DNA of 64,000 nt from positions 34,310,867 to 34,374,866 of the forward strand of contig CAIIXF020000008.1 of assembly GCA_903813345.2 (NCBI GenBank). The letters are read 5' to 3'. The notes under the pieces were generated by a model. The model saw only the letters and a list, made by a program, of their open reading frames with translations, ran no database searches and was not told the origin of the DNA. Both the position numbers and the translations under genes were made by a program. The stretch is from Owenia fusiformis. Taxonomy: Eukaryota > Annelida > Polychaeta > Sabellida > Oweniidae. The number at the start of each line of letters is the position of its first letter. Positions within the stretch are counted from its first letter, which is position 1. This document shows positions 1-11,289 of the stretch, one piece after another.

Positions 1-714
1 TAACTACAATGAAATCATTGTAGAAGTTTGAAGTGCCATTTGTGGTTGCTAGAGAAATCACTAGAGAACTTATAATTAGCATTGGTATTATCTAAAATAT
101 TTGTCTGCCTGTTGAAAATCAAATTCTACATTTTATACAAAAAAGTAATTTTATCTATTTTTTCTGAAAGATCATATTTTTTGCTTTAAGATGGTGTGTT
201 TTTGAAAAATATAGTGCAATTATTAAAGAATTTAGAAGTGTTTTTAGATATAATTGTCATAACTATTTCACCTTTCCAATAGTTTTAAACTAGAGAAATT
301 ATAATTAGCCCTGGTATTATCTAAAATATTTGGCTGACTGTTGAAAGTCAACTCCTAGATTTTATAAAATGTTTTCATTTCATCTATCTATTTTGCAAGA
401 TTATATTTTTTGCTTTAAAATGGTGTGTTTTTGAAAATTCTAGCACAATTATTGATAAAGTTACAAGTGTTTTTTGAAGTTTTAATCGCTTCTCATAAAT
501 GTAAGATACAATTGTGGTAACACTCAAAATGCCAAAGTATTTCAGCTCAATAATCAAGAAAGCAATTGACATTTTGAGATATGTCATTTTATAAGACAAG
601 GCATTAATATCTAATTATTGAAATAAAACCTTGAACCTTATACAATTGAGCCAATCAGAAGCAATATTATATTGCTATAATAGGAAAAAATAAAATGGCA
701 TTGTTGAGCGCCAG

Positions 715-1255
715 ATGAGCGCAAGTAAGCACAAGATGAAGAGACAAAGAATAGATTTAGAGAGTGATGATGAAGTAGATTTAGTTGACAATCTGACATC
801 TTTGAAAGATGAATCCCTGTATAGAGGCAGTCAAATATCCACACTGGAGAGTATCCTTCTCATCATAGACCACAGTCTTAAATTCAATACTACGTATACA
901 TTATTTTATAAAAAATCTAATAGAAATAGTTTGACTTCACCTTCAAACAACATCCAATCCTGTACATCTTCAGTCACTTCATCATTTACATAAGGCCTTC
1001 CTTATTGGAGGACATACCCACATACGATTACATCATGTGTGTGAGACCTGCAGCCAGGGTTTTGAAAATGAAGTAAGAGTTTTGTGTACTCACTGCAACA
1101 TACCCTGCCTGACTGACAAGGGCCAGCCCAGGGCTTTTTTCATTGAGATAGATGTAGAGAAACAGATACAGGAATATTGGATAACATTATTAAGACAATA
1201 TTTCCGACATTTCATTTTCCGAACTTGGCAAAAATTAGAAAGTAAGCATATTTAA
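715..1255 (+). pseudogene. Transposase-like zinc-finger fragment (copy A)
   Basis: Two open segments lie in different frames. 715-993 encodes a charged N-terminal peptide starting MSASKHKMKRQRIDLESDDE. The second frame, open from about 985 to 1255, contains GHTHIRLHHVCETC, then a second Cys pair (CTHC) and FFIEIDVEKQIQ. A paired-Cys finger followed by a hydrophobic helix resembles the N-terminus of CMC-type transposases in animals; that is inference from family knowledge. The two parts may be joined by splicing or by an old frameshift. No catalytic domain follows before the element ends at 1833, so the fragment cannot transpose by itself. The identical protein in copy B (12596-13136) suggests a recent common source. 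Confidence 0.45.
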
Positions 1256-1539
1256 TGATTGGCAAAATTACCACTTATACAGTATTTACTTGGTTTTTAG
1301 AATTATGTGTAATAAAATGTAATAAATCATTTTTATGTTTTCATTTCTATGATATTATCAAAATACTTGTTAAGCCATTTCTAATTGTGTTATTGTTATC
1401 ATAAAGAACAGATGTATGTAATTTACCTATGTTAAGCACAAGAAACATGTTTTGCTTTATAATAGATATATCTAGACATTCTTATTCTTACCATCAAACT
1501 AGTATTTTTTTATAAATACTAGAGAAATACTAGAGAAAA

Positions 1540-1800
1540 TATATGGAGGTAGCAAATAGAGAAAACTAGAGACTGCTAGAGAAGTCTCTAGTAGTGACAA
1601 GAGAACTCACTAGTGACTTCTCTAGTAACATTCTCTAGTGAATCACTAGAGACATCTCTAGTGATTCTGTAGTATTTCACTAGTTAATCGCTAGATTTCT
1701 CTAGACATCTCTACTTCACTAGTGACAGGGCTAGAGACACATATTTCACTAGTGAATGACTAGAGATTCTCTAGTTTTTAGCTATGATTTCACTAGTGAT
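1540..1800. repeat. CTAG-rich subterminal repeat block (copy A)
   Basis: The block is dense in the tetramer CTAG, arranged as ACTAGTGA, CTAGAGA and TCTCTAG in both orientations, so it can fold back on itself many times. The same block occurs at 11290-11590 and, in diverged form, at 17340-17515, always just inside the CCCTCACC terminus. Clustered short subterminal repeats are a common transposase-binding arrangement in CMC and hAT elements. That role is inferred. Confidence 0.7.
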
Positions 1801-1833
1801 TCCTGGTAGAGATAGAGACATTTTTGGTGAGGG

Positions 1834-2284
1834 TTTCCATTCTCAATATTTTATACATATCAATTATGTAATATAACTGACTTCTTGATAAGCCTAATAT
1901 GCAACAAACTAGAATATAGAGGTTATAGGTAGATGTTTGAGATATTCCCAAGAATTCTTTCGAAATTAGGATTAGATAAAGTCTATTTTTGTTTGGAGAC
2001 TGATAGTACAATGACATCATGAACCACGCTAATATTCTGGATTCTTTTATTGGAAGGTCTCTGTGAAATGTTATACACTGAAAATATAACTGTATAGTGT
2101 TTCTAAAAATGGAATTTTAGTTCTAATCATCCATGTCAGTGATTTATTCGACTTCATTATGAGACAAGGAATCATTTACAGTTAACGATTTGCATTTACT
2201 GTCTGAGTCACTATGTCATATATCACAAATTGTATCCAATTTTATAAATTTGATTTTACTAATTTACTTAAAGTGATGATATGA
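1834..2284. other. UGT copy 1 downstream flank
   Basis: This is AT-rich sequence between the transposon edge and the stop codon of the first glycosyltransferase gene. It probably holds that gene's 3' UTR. I see no other gene or repeat in it. Confidence 0.5.
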
Positions 2285-3889
2285 TTACATGACCTTTTTA
2301 TCTGTTAAATTATTGTTAACCTTGGGCTCTTTCCTTGAAAAACATTTCATAATCATAAACATAAATATCAAAATAACTGAAACAGAAAGTCCTAATATGG
2401 AAAATATAATGTCCAACAAATAATATTGGAAAAAGTTTAGCTCCTGTGAAGGAATTGACTTCAAGTGATCTGCTCCGTTGTGCTTCATGACGTATTCAGC
2501 CCAGTATTTGATAGTTTGTGAAGCACTCATTGGCTGATCTCTGACCAATGCCTGGGTTTTTAAAGCATTCTGTTTATACACCGGGTTCTTAAGGACATCA
2601 TCTAAAGCGTCTGAAAGTAGTTCCGTATTCACTTCATCAAAGATGACAACTCGCCCCATTTTGTGACGATGGGTGAGGATCGTGCAATGCTGACGTTGGT
2701 CATAAAACAAAGGGATGCCAATGACAGGGACTCCATTATACACTGCTTCGGCAGATCCAGATGCCCCACAATGTGTCATAAACACTCTTAGGTTACGATG
2801 ACTAAGGAGGTCATTTTGTGGAATCCATTTCACAAGCATTGTATTATTACCGAGTGCCTTAGGTGTGGGGCCCCCATATCGCCAGATCACTCGCTGTTTT
2901 AGTTTCGCAAATACTGACGCAAATATTTCACGCCTTTTTGCATCCATTCCTGTTGGCATCGATCCAAATGTTAGAATGATAAATCCATGTTCAGCGCCAT
3001 CGACAAACTCTTTAAATGGAGAAATTAATGGGTATGCTTTCCGATCTTTCAAGCCAAGTACTGGAATGACATTTGGTAGAAGGGGTCTTGGGTAATAATA
3101 AGCAAAGTTTGATTGAACGAATAACAAATCAGCGTCAAACAGATATTTTTCTTTGGTATAATTAAGTCCAATTTTTGGTGCATATATTTTATGATAGTGT
3201 TCCTTCATTTCAATCATATGTCTTATGTAGTATTGTTCATTTATGTAAAAGTATACATTATACATCCTTTCCATGAAAGTCATTTCGTTTGAATATCCAG
3301 TAAATATAGTTGGCACTGATGATAGGGAGAGCGGAACTAACCAATCAGTGCAGTGGAATTCAAATCCAGCGTTCGACCATAAAATAGTCGGAGCATTCAA
3401 ATACCTTTTTATTAATGCACCCAAAACTAAATCGATTGAATCAAAAATTGATAAATCAAATTTAGTTTCCTTTAATCTTGTCATTATCTCTGCGGTGAAG
3501 ACATTTTCCATGTTATGTGATATGTATGCTTCTGTGACAGAACTGCGAGCCATAATTAATTTCATTTCGCCAATGATAGACATCGATATGAAATCTTGAA
3601 TTAGATCTTCTGGTGGAACGTACATTATTTTATCACTCGGGTACTGGTACTTCACGACATGTATCCCTGCAGTTGCAAAATCATCAGGGACTTTATATTC
3701 CGTATGTGCCAAATATGTTATGTTGTGTCCAGCATCGGCCATAATCATGGCAATTTTCTCCATGGCAGCAATACGGGAGTTTTTTCCCATAGCCGGGGGC
3801 TGTAGGAACACATTACCAGCATTGGCATTATTTCTCAGGCAAAAACACAGCAAAAAGCTGCTCCATATAAACAGGTTAGAAAGGGCCAT
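2285..3889 (-). CDS. UDP-glycosyltransferase, copy 1 (534 aa)
   Basis: Full-length, intronless UDP-glycosyltransferase of the animal UGT type (GT1). This family transfers a sugar from a UDP-sugar to small lipophilic acceptors in the ER lumen. A signal peptide (about residues 1-25) precedes the N-terminal acceptor half, with the GH pair holding the likely catalytic His at about residue 55. The UGT signature spans about 355-398 (WIPQNDLLSHRNLRVF, then MTHCG, ending in DQ). A C-terminal membrane segment (about 491-513) is followed by a short basic tail ending KKVM, a KKXX dilysine ER-retrieval signal. Length is normal for the family. The start is the MALSNLF methionine; the upstream ATG used by copy 2 has been lost here. 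The acceptor substrate cannot be predicted. It forms a tandem pair with 7366-8979. Confidence 0.93.
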   Translation of the reverse strand: MALSNLFIWSSFLLCFCLRNNANAGNVFLQPPAMGKNSRIAAMEKIAMIMADAGHNITYLAHTEYKVPDDFATAGIHVVKYQYPSDKIMYVPPEDLIQDFISMSIIGEMKLIMARSSVTEAYISHNMENVFTAEIMTRLKETKFDLSIFDSIDLVLGALIKRYLNAPTILWSNAGFEFHCTDWLVPLSLSSVPTIFTGYSNEMTFMERMYNVYFYINEQYYIRHMIEMKEHYHKIYAPKIGLNYTKEKYLFDADLLFVQSNFAYYYPRPLLPNVIPVLGLKDRKAYPLISPFKEFVDGAEHGFIILTFGSMPTGMDAKRREIFASVFAKLKQRVIWRYGGPTPKALGNNTMLVKWIPQNDLLSHRNLRVFMTHCGASGSAEAVYNGVPVIGIPLFYDQRQHCTILTHRHKMGRVVIFDEVNTELLSDALDDVLKNPVYKQNALKTQALVRDQPMSASQTIKYWAEYVMKHNGADHLKSIPSQELNFFQYYLLDIIFSILGLSVSVILIFMFMIMKCFSRKEPKVNNNLTDKKVM

Positions 3890-5932
3890 GCTCTCCTCTT
3901 AACTTGTAAAATGAAAGACAAACATAAGATGTCTCAATACATGGTACTTTAAACCAGTTAAATTTGCATTTATTTCATTTTGGGGTTCGATTATAATTTA
4001 ACAAAATTATTGATTACATAGAAAAACATTTATTTTGGAGCTTTATCTGTAAAAAAATTCACAAATTCAAAGAGCCCAGAGTAGTTTTTTTTTTAAATCT
4101 ACAAAATTAAATTGAAGGAAAATGAACCATAATTACAGTATATATGCAGTTCATCGAGGTTGATATTTCACAATGACAAATCAAATATAAACCCATATAT
4201 TGATCTACAGTAAGTGATCAAGAGACTCTTACAATAAATTGCAAGAGTTGACATCAGTGGTACTCTTACAACAAATTGTGATGTTGACATACACAGTATC
4301 CCATTTGATGAAAACATTGATTGAAGATTTAAGTACATTCAAATGGGTATATCTCCATGACATTGTACACATACAAATTTGAACATATTTCTAGCACCCA
4401 GGCTTTATTTTTTTATTTCAAAGATTGATGCAGGTGATTTATTTGAAAGGTATATCAAATGAAGGTGAAGATAAAGGGGCTTTAGATAAAACTTTTATCA
4501 GTTAACATATTCTGTTCATGTTGAACTTTTAGCTACTCTTCTTGTGTGGACATAATCATTGATAACCACAAATATATGGGATCAATTTGGTATCAAAATG
4601 GTATTATTCAGTGTACTTAAATGATGGTGAAATATCTTAGCACAAATGACAAAAGGAAAGGACTAAAAACCGTAAAGAATCCAAGGAGGAAGAGAAGTTT
4701 ATTCTTCCAAAATGAGTGAGAAAAGAAATAACAAGGAGTAATGTAGTCTAATCTACCAGTATAAATTCCACCCAAAATTGTTGCATTTACATGAATCATG
4801 ATTGTGAAATAAGAACTAATGTCACTTGTGTATATCAATAGAAATTAAACCTTCAATTGCACCGCCAATCTTACTCAAGACATTTGTAATCTTTTTGCTA
4901 CAAGTTAGGTATGTGCCAAGTCAGATTTTGTCTACTTAGTTAGGATCATATAATTTACTGTTTACTGTTTCCATTTGGTAAGAGTAGAAAAAACAGATCG
5001 TGATTATTTATAATTAAATTTAGGGGCCTTATTTGATTTGTTGTGTTGATTGATCATTTTCCTAACTTACTGAGTTCAATTCTCCACTCTATTTCTATTT
5101 GGGAGAATTTCAAAAGATCAATGTCGGAAAATTACTGCATTTGCACAGTTAGGGGGAGGGGATTCATAACCTTAAAAGTTAGGTTACCGACATTGAATAA
5201 TGATAATTATAATATATATACTAAGTAGTATGGCCAACGAAATCAACATTTCTTAAACACAATTATAAGGGGGAGGGGGGGGGAGGGTCACAAATTTACT
5301 TTGCAAATACAGTTCATAATCCAAAATTGAACTTTTGAGATGCTTGCTTATTATTGTTTAAATTAGCGTTAATAGCTTTTATCACTTTTTAAATGAGGAG
5401 CACCTCAAAGTTTATTTCATTGTCAAGTATTCAATCATACTCTCAACTCAGATTTGATTCACATTTTTGCTATGGCCATTTAGCTTAACACACTACATCT
5501 AAGTTGCTTGTCTGACCTTGTTTGTTTTTACATGTTGCTTTGTTGTATTTATTAATTGATTGATTGGGCAACACGTATGTGGCAGTTTCGGGATTGATGT
5601 CATGGGCCATGCATCATCTGAGCAAAGATATGACCAACTTACTGTTATTAGAGATCCATAATTCTGACCAAGATGGATTTCTTTTTTTATTTCATCTATT
5701 TTATTCATCTATTCTAACATCTCATACTGGTACATATAAAATAATGTAAAGCCATTCATTTCTTGATGGGTCAAATTCACAAGCTAAGATATACACAATG
5801 AAGGCTTCATGGATGTTAAGGATTGTAGATATTTTCAAGAAGTTATTTCGAAATTTTTGTTTCTACATGGCTACAACTTATGGGATCACCAATCTTGTTT
5901 TTTGATGTGGTAAAAACTTTATTGGTAAGGAT
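3890..5932. other. Intergenic region upstream of UGT copy 1
   Basis: No gene is seen. The first roughly 700 bases (3890-4600) are recognisably homologous to 8980-10400 upstream of UGT copy 2, so the tandem duplication included the 5' flank and presumably the promoter. A G-rich purine run lies near 5268-5288. The remainder is AT-rich single-copy sequence. Confidence 0.5.
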
Positions 5933-6632
5933 TACTGTATAACATGAAATATTGCCGTGGATATAAAGTTGCCGATTGCCGAATGTAAAACAGAAACGGC
6001 AACATAAAATTCGGAAAAATAATGAAGCAATTGAAGATCGATCTTAGTGGGCGATAATATGGTAGTTGTCTAATGTGTGTCAACTAACTGTAATAGGGCA
6101 ATTTTCTAACGAGTATCAACTTACTATACTTTAACAAAAATCATAAATAAAATACGATAAAACCGAAGCTTTATTCCCGAGCATAAAATTACAATAAAAA
6201 GTTAATAAAAATGTTGCAGTTAAAATGCATGCAGTTAATTCTAAACAATATTAAATGGATAGTCATGTTAAAAAGTTAAAATGTCAAAAGATCTAATTGT
6301 ATCCAAGAGCTTTGGAAATCCCAGTATTAAAAGTTTTTAATCCCCATATTAAAAGTTTTTAATCCTGGTATTAATTGTCCTGAGTCATTCAAATGCGGGT
6401 AATCACTCAAATTGTCACTCATAATGTCAGGATGTCAGGTTTTCTGAGTCAGTCAAGTGAAGGTGATTAAAATTCAGTTGTGCATCAAAATTATATTAGG
6501 GGTGTCAGCTTAGCAATATTTTATTTGGCTTTACATTTAGGGGTGTCAGGTCGGCAAACTTTTATTCGGCAATAACAATTTTAATCCAATTCGGAAAATA
6601 AAGCACCCGGATTTAATACATGTTATACAGTA
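5933..6632. mobile_element. Mariner-like MITE, 700 bp
   Basis: The ends are inverted: CTGTATAACATG at 5935-5946 and CATGTTATACAG at 6619-6630. A TA dinucleotide lies outside each end (5933-5934 and 6631-6632). Weaker pairing of 'gccgaat'-rich sequence continues inward. No coding capacity is visible. TA target sites with short terminal repeats fit a Tc1/mariner-type non-autonomous element. Confidence 0.65.
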
Positions 6633-7365
6633 TTGAAAATATAACTCTTCCAATACTGTCAATCAATATACATTAAATACTGAAAGAATTGGTATCGATA
6701 TGGTGAACTTTTTGAACACACGTTTCTCATAAACCAGTCATCAAAAAATTCTGGAAATTTTACAAATTGTCAACTTAATGGTCATCTTTTGAATGGTAAC
6801 AATATAATTTGGAATAGATATATGTACTTTTCTCTATATTGTTTTAGAAAACACATCGGACACTTCTTTTGTTCTTGGTATCATATGTTCGGAATGAAAT
6901 GAAACATCTATCCGAACCTCATTGGAACTAAATGACATAAACACAACGTGCTTATGTCTCTCCATATTGTAATTATACAAAGGAAAGTTTGGTTGTTTTA
7001 AAAAAGTATCTTGTTAATGAAATCAAAGGTTTATCTTAGTTTTTATCTATTTCAGGGTTTTTTGTTTTAATGTTAATGTTAAATCAACCAAAATTTCCTT
7101 TGTACAACTATAATATTGGGAAGTCCAAGAAAATGTTGTATATGTTATTTTGTTCAAACAAGCTTAGGAAAGATATTTTATTTCATTCTCAAAAAATGGT
7201 AAAAAGGAACAAAAAACAATTGTACTAAAAAACAAAAATTTTTTTGTATCAATTTGATTTAATCAATTTATTCCACATGTGACAAATTAGATGTAGCCCT
7301 TTCACTGATTCACTGTAAATATCAATATCAACTTTATATTTTGGAATGCTTTATGGGTGATATGA
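6633..7365. other. Intergenic, downstream of UGT copy 2
   Basis: AT-rich sequence with no recognisable gene. It contains a short inverted pair around 6930-7110 ('acaaaggaaa' and 'tttcctttgt'), which may be the remains of a small foldback element. Confidence 0.4.
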
Positions 7366-8979
7366 TTACTTAACTTTTTTATCTGTTAAAACGTTGTTAC
7401 CCTTGGGTTTATTCCTTGAAAAACATTTCCTTATCATAGACATAAACATGACAATAACTAAAACAGCAAACCCTAATATGGAAAATAAAATGTCCAACAA
7501 ATAATACTGGAAAAAGTTTAATTCCTGCGTAGGAACTGACTTCAAGTGATCCGCACCGTTATGCTTCATGACATATTCAGCCCAGTATTTGATAGTTTGT
7601 GAAGCACTCATTGGTTGATCTCTGGCCAATGCCTGGGCTTTTAGAGCATTCTGTTTATACACTGGGTTCTTTAGGACATCATCTAAAGCATCTGAAAGTA
7701 GTTCTGTATTCACTTCATCAAAGATGACAAGTCGCCCCATTTTGTGACGATGGGTGAGGATCCCGCAATGCTGACGTTGGTCATAAAACAAAGGGATGCC
7801 AATGATAGGGACTCCATTATACACTGCTTCGGCAGATCCAGATGCCCCACAATGTGTCATAAACACTCGTAGGTTACGATGACTTAGGAGGTCATTTTGT
7901 GGAATCCATTTCACAAGCATTGTATTATTACCAAGTGTCTTAGGTGTGGGGCCCCCATATCGCCAGATCACTCGCTGTTTTAGATTCGCAAAAACTGACG
8001 CAAATATTTCACGCCTTTTTACGTCCATTCCTGTTGGCATCGATCCAAATGTTAGAATGATAAATCCATGTTCAGCGCCATCTACAAACTCTTTAAATGG
8101 AGAAGCTAATGGGTTTGCTTTTCGATCTTTCAAGCCAAGTACTGGAATGACATTTGGTAGAAGGGGTCTTGGGTAATAATAAGCAAAGTTTGATTGAACT
8201 AATAACAAATCAGCGTCAAACAAATATTTTTCTTTTGTATAATTAAGTCCAATTTTTGGTGCATATACCTTATGATAGTGTTCCTTCATTTCTATCCAAT
8301 CTCTCATGTAGTATCGTTCATTTATGTAATAGTATACATTATACATTCTCTCCGTGAAAGTCATTTCGTTTGAATATCCAGTAAATATATTTGGCACCGA
8401 TGATAGGGAGAGTGGAACTAACCAATCAGCGCAGTGGAATTCAAATCCAGCATTAGACCATAAAACAGTTGGAGCATCTAAATATTTTTTCATTAATGTA
8501 CCCAAAACAAAATCAACTGAATCAAAAATTGATAAATCAAATTTAGTTTCTTTCAATCTTGTAATTAAATCTGATGTGTAAAGATTTTCCATATTATTTG
8601 AAATGTACGCTTCTGTAACAGAACCACGTTCCATAAATGCTTTCATCTCATCTATGATAGACATCGATATATACTCTTGAACCATATCATCAGGTGGAAC
8701 ATACATTACTTTATCATTTGGGTACTGGTACTTCATGACATGTATCCCTGCAGTTGCGAAATCATCAGGGACTTTATATTCCGTATGTGCCAAATATGTT
8801 ATGTTGTGTCCAGCATCGGCCATAATCATGGCAATTTTTTCCATGGCAGCCATACGAGAATTTTTTGCTATCGAGGGAGGCTGTATGAATATATTTCCAG
8901 CATTAGCATTATTGCTCAGGCAAAAACACAGCAAAAAGCTGCTCCATATAAACAGGTTAGAAAGTGCCATGCTCTCCAT
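7366..8979 (-). CDS. UDP-glycosyltransferase, copy 2 (537 aa)
   Basis: Tandem paralogue of the gene at 2285-3889, same strand, about 5.08 kb upstream. It is also intronless, with the same order of parts: signal peptide, GH with the catalytic His (about residue 58), UGT signature ending DQ (about 358-401), C-terminal membrane helix and a KKVK dilysine tail. It starts MESMALSNL, three residues before the copy 1 start. Substitutions are scattered, with clusters in the acceptor-binding half (for example around residues 100-135 and 210-230), while the UDP-sugar half is nearly unchanged. The two copies may therefore differ in acceptor preference (inference). There is no frameshift or stop; both look functional. 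Confidence 0.93.
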   Translation of the reverse strand: MESMALSNLFIWSSFLLCFCLSNNANAGNIFIQPPSIAKNSRMAAMEKIAMIMADAGHNITYLAHTEYKVPDDFATAGIHVMKYQYPNDKVMYVPPDDMVQEYISMSIIDEMKAFMERGSVTEAYISNNMENLYTSDLITRLKETKFDLSIFDSVDFVLGTLMKKYLDAPTVLWSNAGFEFHCADWLVPLSLSSVPNIFTGYSNEMTFTERMYNVYYYINERYYMRDWIEMKEHYHKVYAPKIGLNYTKEKYLFDADLLLVQSNFAYYYPRPLLPNVIPVLGLKDRKANPLASPFKEFVDGAEHGFIILTFGSMPTGMDVKRREIFASVFANLKQRVIWRYGGPTPKTLGNNTMLVKWIPQNDLLSHRNLRVFMTHCGASGSAEAVYNGVPIIGIPLFYDQRQHCGILTHRHKMGRLVIFDEVNTELLSDALDDVLKNPVYKQNALKAQALARDQPMSASQTIKYWAEYVMKHNGADHLKSVPTQELNFFQYYLLDILFSILGFAVLVIVMFMSMIRKCFSRNKPKGNNVLTDKKVK

Positions 8980-9529
8980 TTAAACTCCAATACAGTAGAC
9001 AATACTTGAGATGTCTTAATGCATGGTACTTTAAAACAATCAAATTTGCACTTCTTTTATTTTTGGGACTGGATATAAGTTGAACAAAGTTGCTGAATTG
9101 AAAAGTAGCATTTTGCTTTTGTAGCTTTAAATATGAAAATTTTCACAAAATTAAAGAGCCCAAAGCAGCAGATTTTCAAAAATCTGTAAAATTAAATTGC
9201 AGGAAAATGAACCATATTTACAGTAAAGATGCAGTTCATCAAGGTCGATATTTCACAATTGCAAATCAAATATAAACCGTACCTATACAATCAATGTATA
9301 TTGATCCAAGTGATTGAGATACCCTTTCAATAAAATGGGTAGATAACATACTTTGTACTCTAACAAAAATTGCAGAGTTGACAAACAACACATCCCATGT
9401 ATAACTCTGATGGTAATATTGAATTTAGAATTTAGTACAATCCAATAGGTATATACTCGTATCTTTAAGAAATTAACATATTTCAAGCACTCAAACTTTT
9501 TTTTATTTCAAAGACTGATGCAGGATATT
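8980..9529. other. Upstream flank of UGT copy 2
   Basis: Homologous to 3890-4440 upstream of copy 1, with shared blocks such as 'gaaaatgaaccata' and 'gcagttcatc'. The common 5' flank should carry the promoter. I could not identify a confident TATA box. Confidence 0.5.
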
Positions 9530-10254
9530 AAGGAGCACGTAGGTTATCGCAAACAATTTCAAACGATTCTAACTTGAATTATAAATATTTTCTGATCATG
9601 AACATGGGTGTATTTTTTAGATCCATTCATTATCTTCAAGAAAAGTATATATAATGATAATTTAATTAATCAGACCTTAGTGATATTGAAGGGGCAATGG
9701 ACCGATCAACATACTTTTTCAAAAATGTTGACCTAATTTTCACCAAAAATGCAACCTATTATTATATTGTTGAATGCATAATTAGAATGTGCTTTGAGAC
9801 ATGTTCAATTTCCTAAAAGGAAAATGTGATTGCTCCAGGGACTTTAAAGATATTCAATTTGGATGACCAAAATGAACTGAAACCAATGGATAGCATGAGA
9901 TTTTTCAATGGAGAAATAACATGGGGAACACTTATCTTAATGCAATTAAGTTTTTCTTTCAAGAACTATTTGATACATCAAAATAAAGAATAGTAATGCA
10001 TTAAACATTGTAAAAAATGATTGCATTTTTGGTGAAAATGGGGTCAACATCTTCAAAATGGGGTCAAAAAGTGTGTTGATGGGTTAATTGCTAGTTAAAT
10101 ATCACCGAGTTTGTTTGAATTTATTATTACTGTGCATAATTTTCTTTGAGATAATGAATTGATCTAAAAGATAAACTTGTCTTCATTGTCAGAAAATAGT
10201 CATAATCCAAGATATAACCTTCTGAAATTGTTTGTGATAACCCACGTGCTCCTT
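9530..10254. mobile_element. Foldback element with long inverted ends, 725 bp
   Basis: It begins AAGGAGCACGTAGGTTATCG, and its right end reads the same inverted (AAAGGAGCACGTGGGTTATC on the other strand). Imperfect pairing continues for roughly 170 bases from each end, and an inner pair ('caccaaaaatgcaacc' and 'gcatttttggtg') extends the fold. The matching position upstream of UGT copy 1 (about 4435-4460) lacks it, so it inserted after the UGT duplication. No coding capacity. Confidence 0.7.
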
Positions 10255-11269
10255 TGAGAGGTAAACCAAATGAGGGCTTTAGATGATAAAAAGGTTAATC
10301 ATATCAGTAAACATATTCTGTTCATTCTGAACTTTCAGCTATTCTTGTATGGACACAATCACTGATAACCAGAAATGTATGGGATCTATATGTAATACAT
10401 CAAGGATACCAGTTCTGTGGGCCACCATGGTGAAAAAGTTGACAGAGAAGTCGACTTTTTCACCATGAGGAAATAAGAAGGCGAAACCATTAAGGTACAT
10501 ATTACATATCCTTTGTTGACAGTTTTTTCAATGAGTAATTGATTTAAGGAAAAGTGGATATGACTGGTCAAAAGTGATACCATTGATAAAAATGCATATA
10601 ACATCAGCACATAATTAGATCATGTGATTCAGTTTAAGTAGGCACTTCCTCATTGGATATAGCACGGGAAGAAGGAGGTACGGATTCTGGACTCCTGCTT
10701 AGGTGACTGATATTACAAGCATGAACTTCCATGATAAAATGGATGTGTCAAAAAATGATACAATATTTGCACTCTACTTTAAAATGCCTTGCATTTGAAT
10801 ATAATAAAGCTTTACTTCAGAAAGATATCAAAATTGACAAACATTCCTGTTTTCCCAACCATCCTACATAGCCTATGGGAGTTGTGGCGGATAACACAGA
10901 ACATATATGAAATATATAAATTTTTTGAATAAACAAACAAAATTAAAAAACAAAATGAAAAAATTGGTAATTGCAAAAAGTTCTACAGTTTTCAAAAGTG
11001 AGGGCCATCTTTAAAAAAATTTGGCTTAAAACTATTTTACAATGATCGCCATCTTTCAGCAAAATAGTCCACTAGTATTCAAGTTATTTTCATGACAGAT
11101 GGGCCGACTGAAGAATGGACAATGGGATACGCATTATCCTTTGTATGGATAATAACTGGATATTTGAGCTATCAACAATTACACTTTTACAAAGTTGTAA
11201 ACTCCAGTTGACCAAAGACAAAGATGTTGTATACTCCTATATTATCATCTTTGGATTAATTTAAATGTA
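10255..11269. other. Intergenic region between UGT copy 2 and transposon B
   Basis: No gene is seen. It includes the last part of the UGT upstream homology (to about 10390), a strong short hairpin at 10426-10467, and mixed AT-rich sequence that resembles dispersed repeat around 10840-11200. Confidence 0.45.
10426..10467. repeat. Short strong hairpin, 18-bp stem
   Basis: CATGGTGAAAAAGTTGAC and its near-perfect inverse GTCGACTTTTTCACCATG are separated by six bases (AGAGAA). The single difference would be a G-U pair in RNA. No function is known to me. It could be a small inverted duplication or a structured RNA element. Confidence 0.6.
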
Positions 11270-11289
11270 CCCTCACCAAAAATGTCTCT

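Larger units (their letters stand above)
1..1833 (-). mobile_element. DNA transposon end, partial copy A
   Basis: This stretch matches the reverse complement of 11270-13850 almost base for base, apart from one 748-bp insertion in the other copy. Its inner edge is sharp: it ends ...ATTTTTGGTGAGGG at 1833, and the sequences beyond 1833 and beyond 11270 are unrelated. The match already runs at base 1, so the rest of the element lies off the window. From the edge inward it holds a CTAG-rich subterminal block (about 1540-1800), a transposase-like zinc-finger fragment (about 715-1255) and two or three copies of a roughly 250-bp module (1-600) marked by 'ctaattataa' and 'caccattttaaagca'. The superfamily is not proven; a CMC-type (CACTA/Mirage/Chapaev) element is my best guess. 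Confidence 0.8.

Noticed and set aside
384-599. Small open frames in the transposon modules (384-599 minus, 638-844 minus, and their mirror copies 13007-13467 plus)
   Set aside because: Low-complexity AT-rich frames within the repeated modules, with no domain; those overlapping the zinc-finger fragment are on its opposite strand.
3273-3599. Plus-strand frames opposite the UGT genes (also 8354-9009)
   Set aside because: Shadows of the UGT coding strand.
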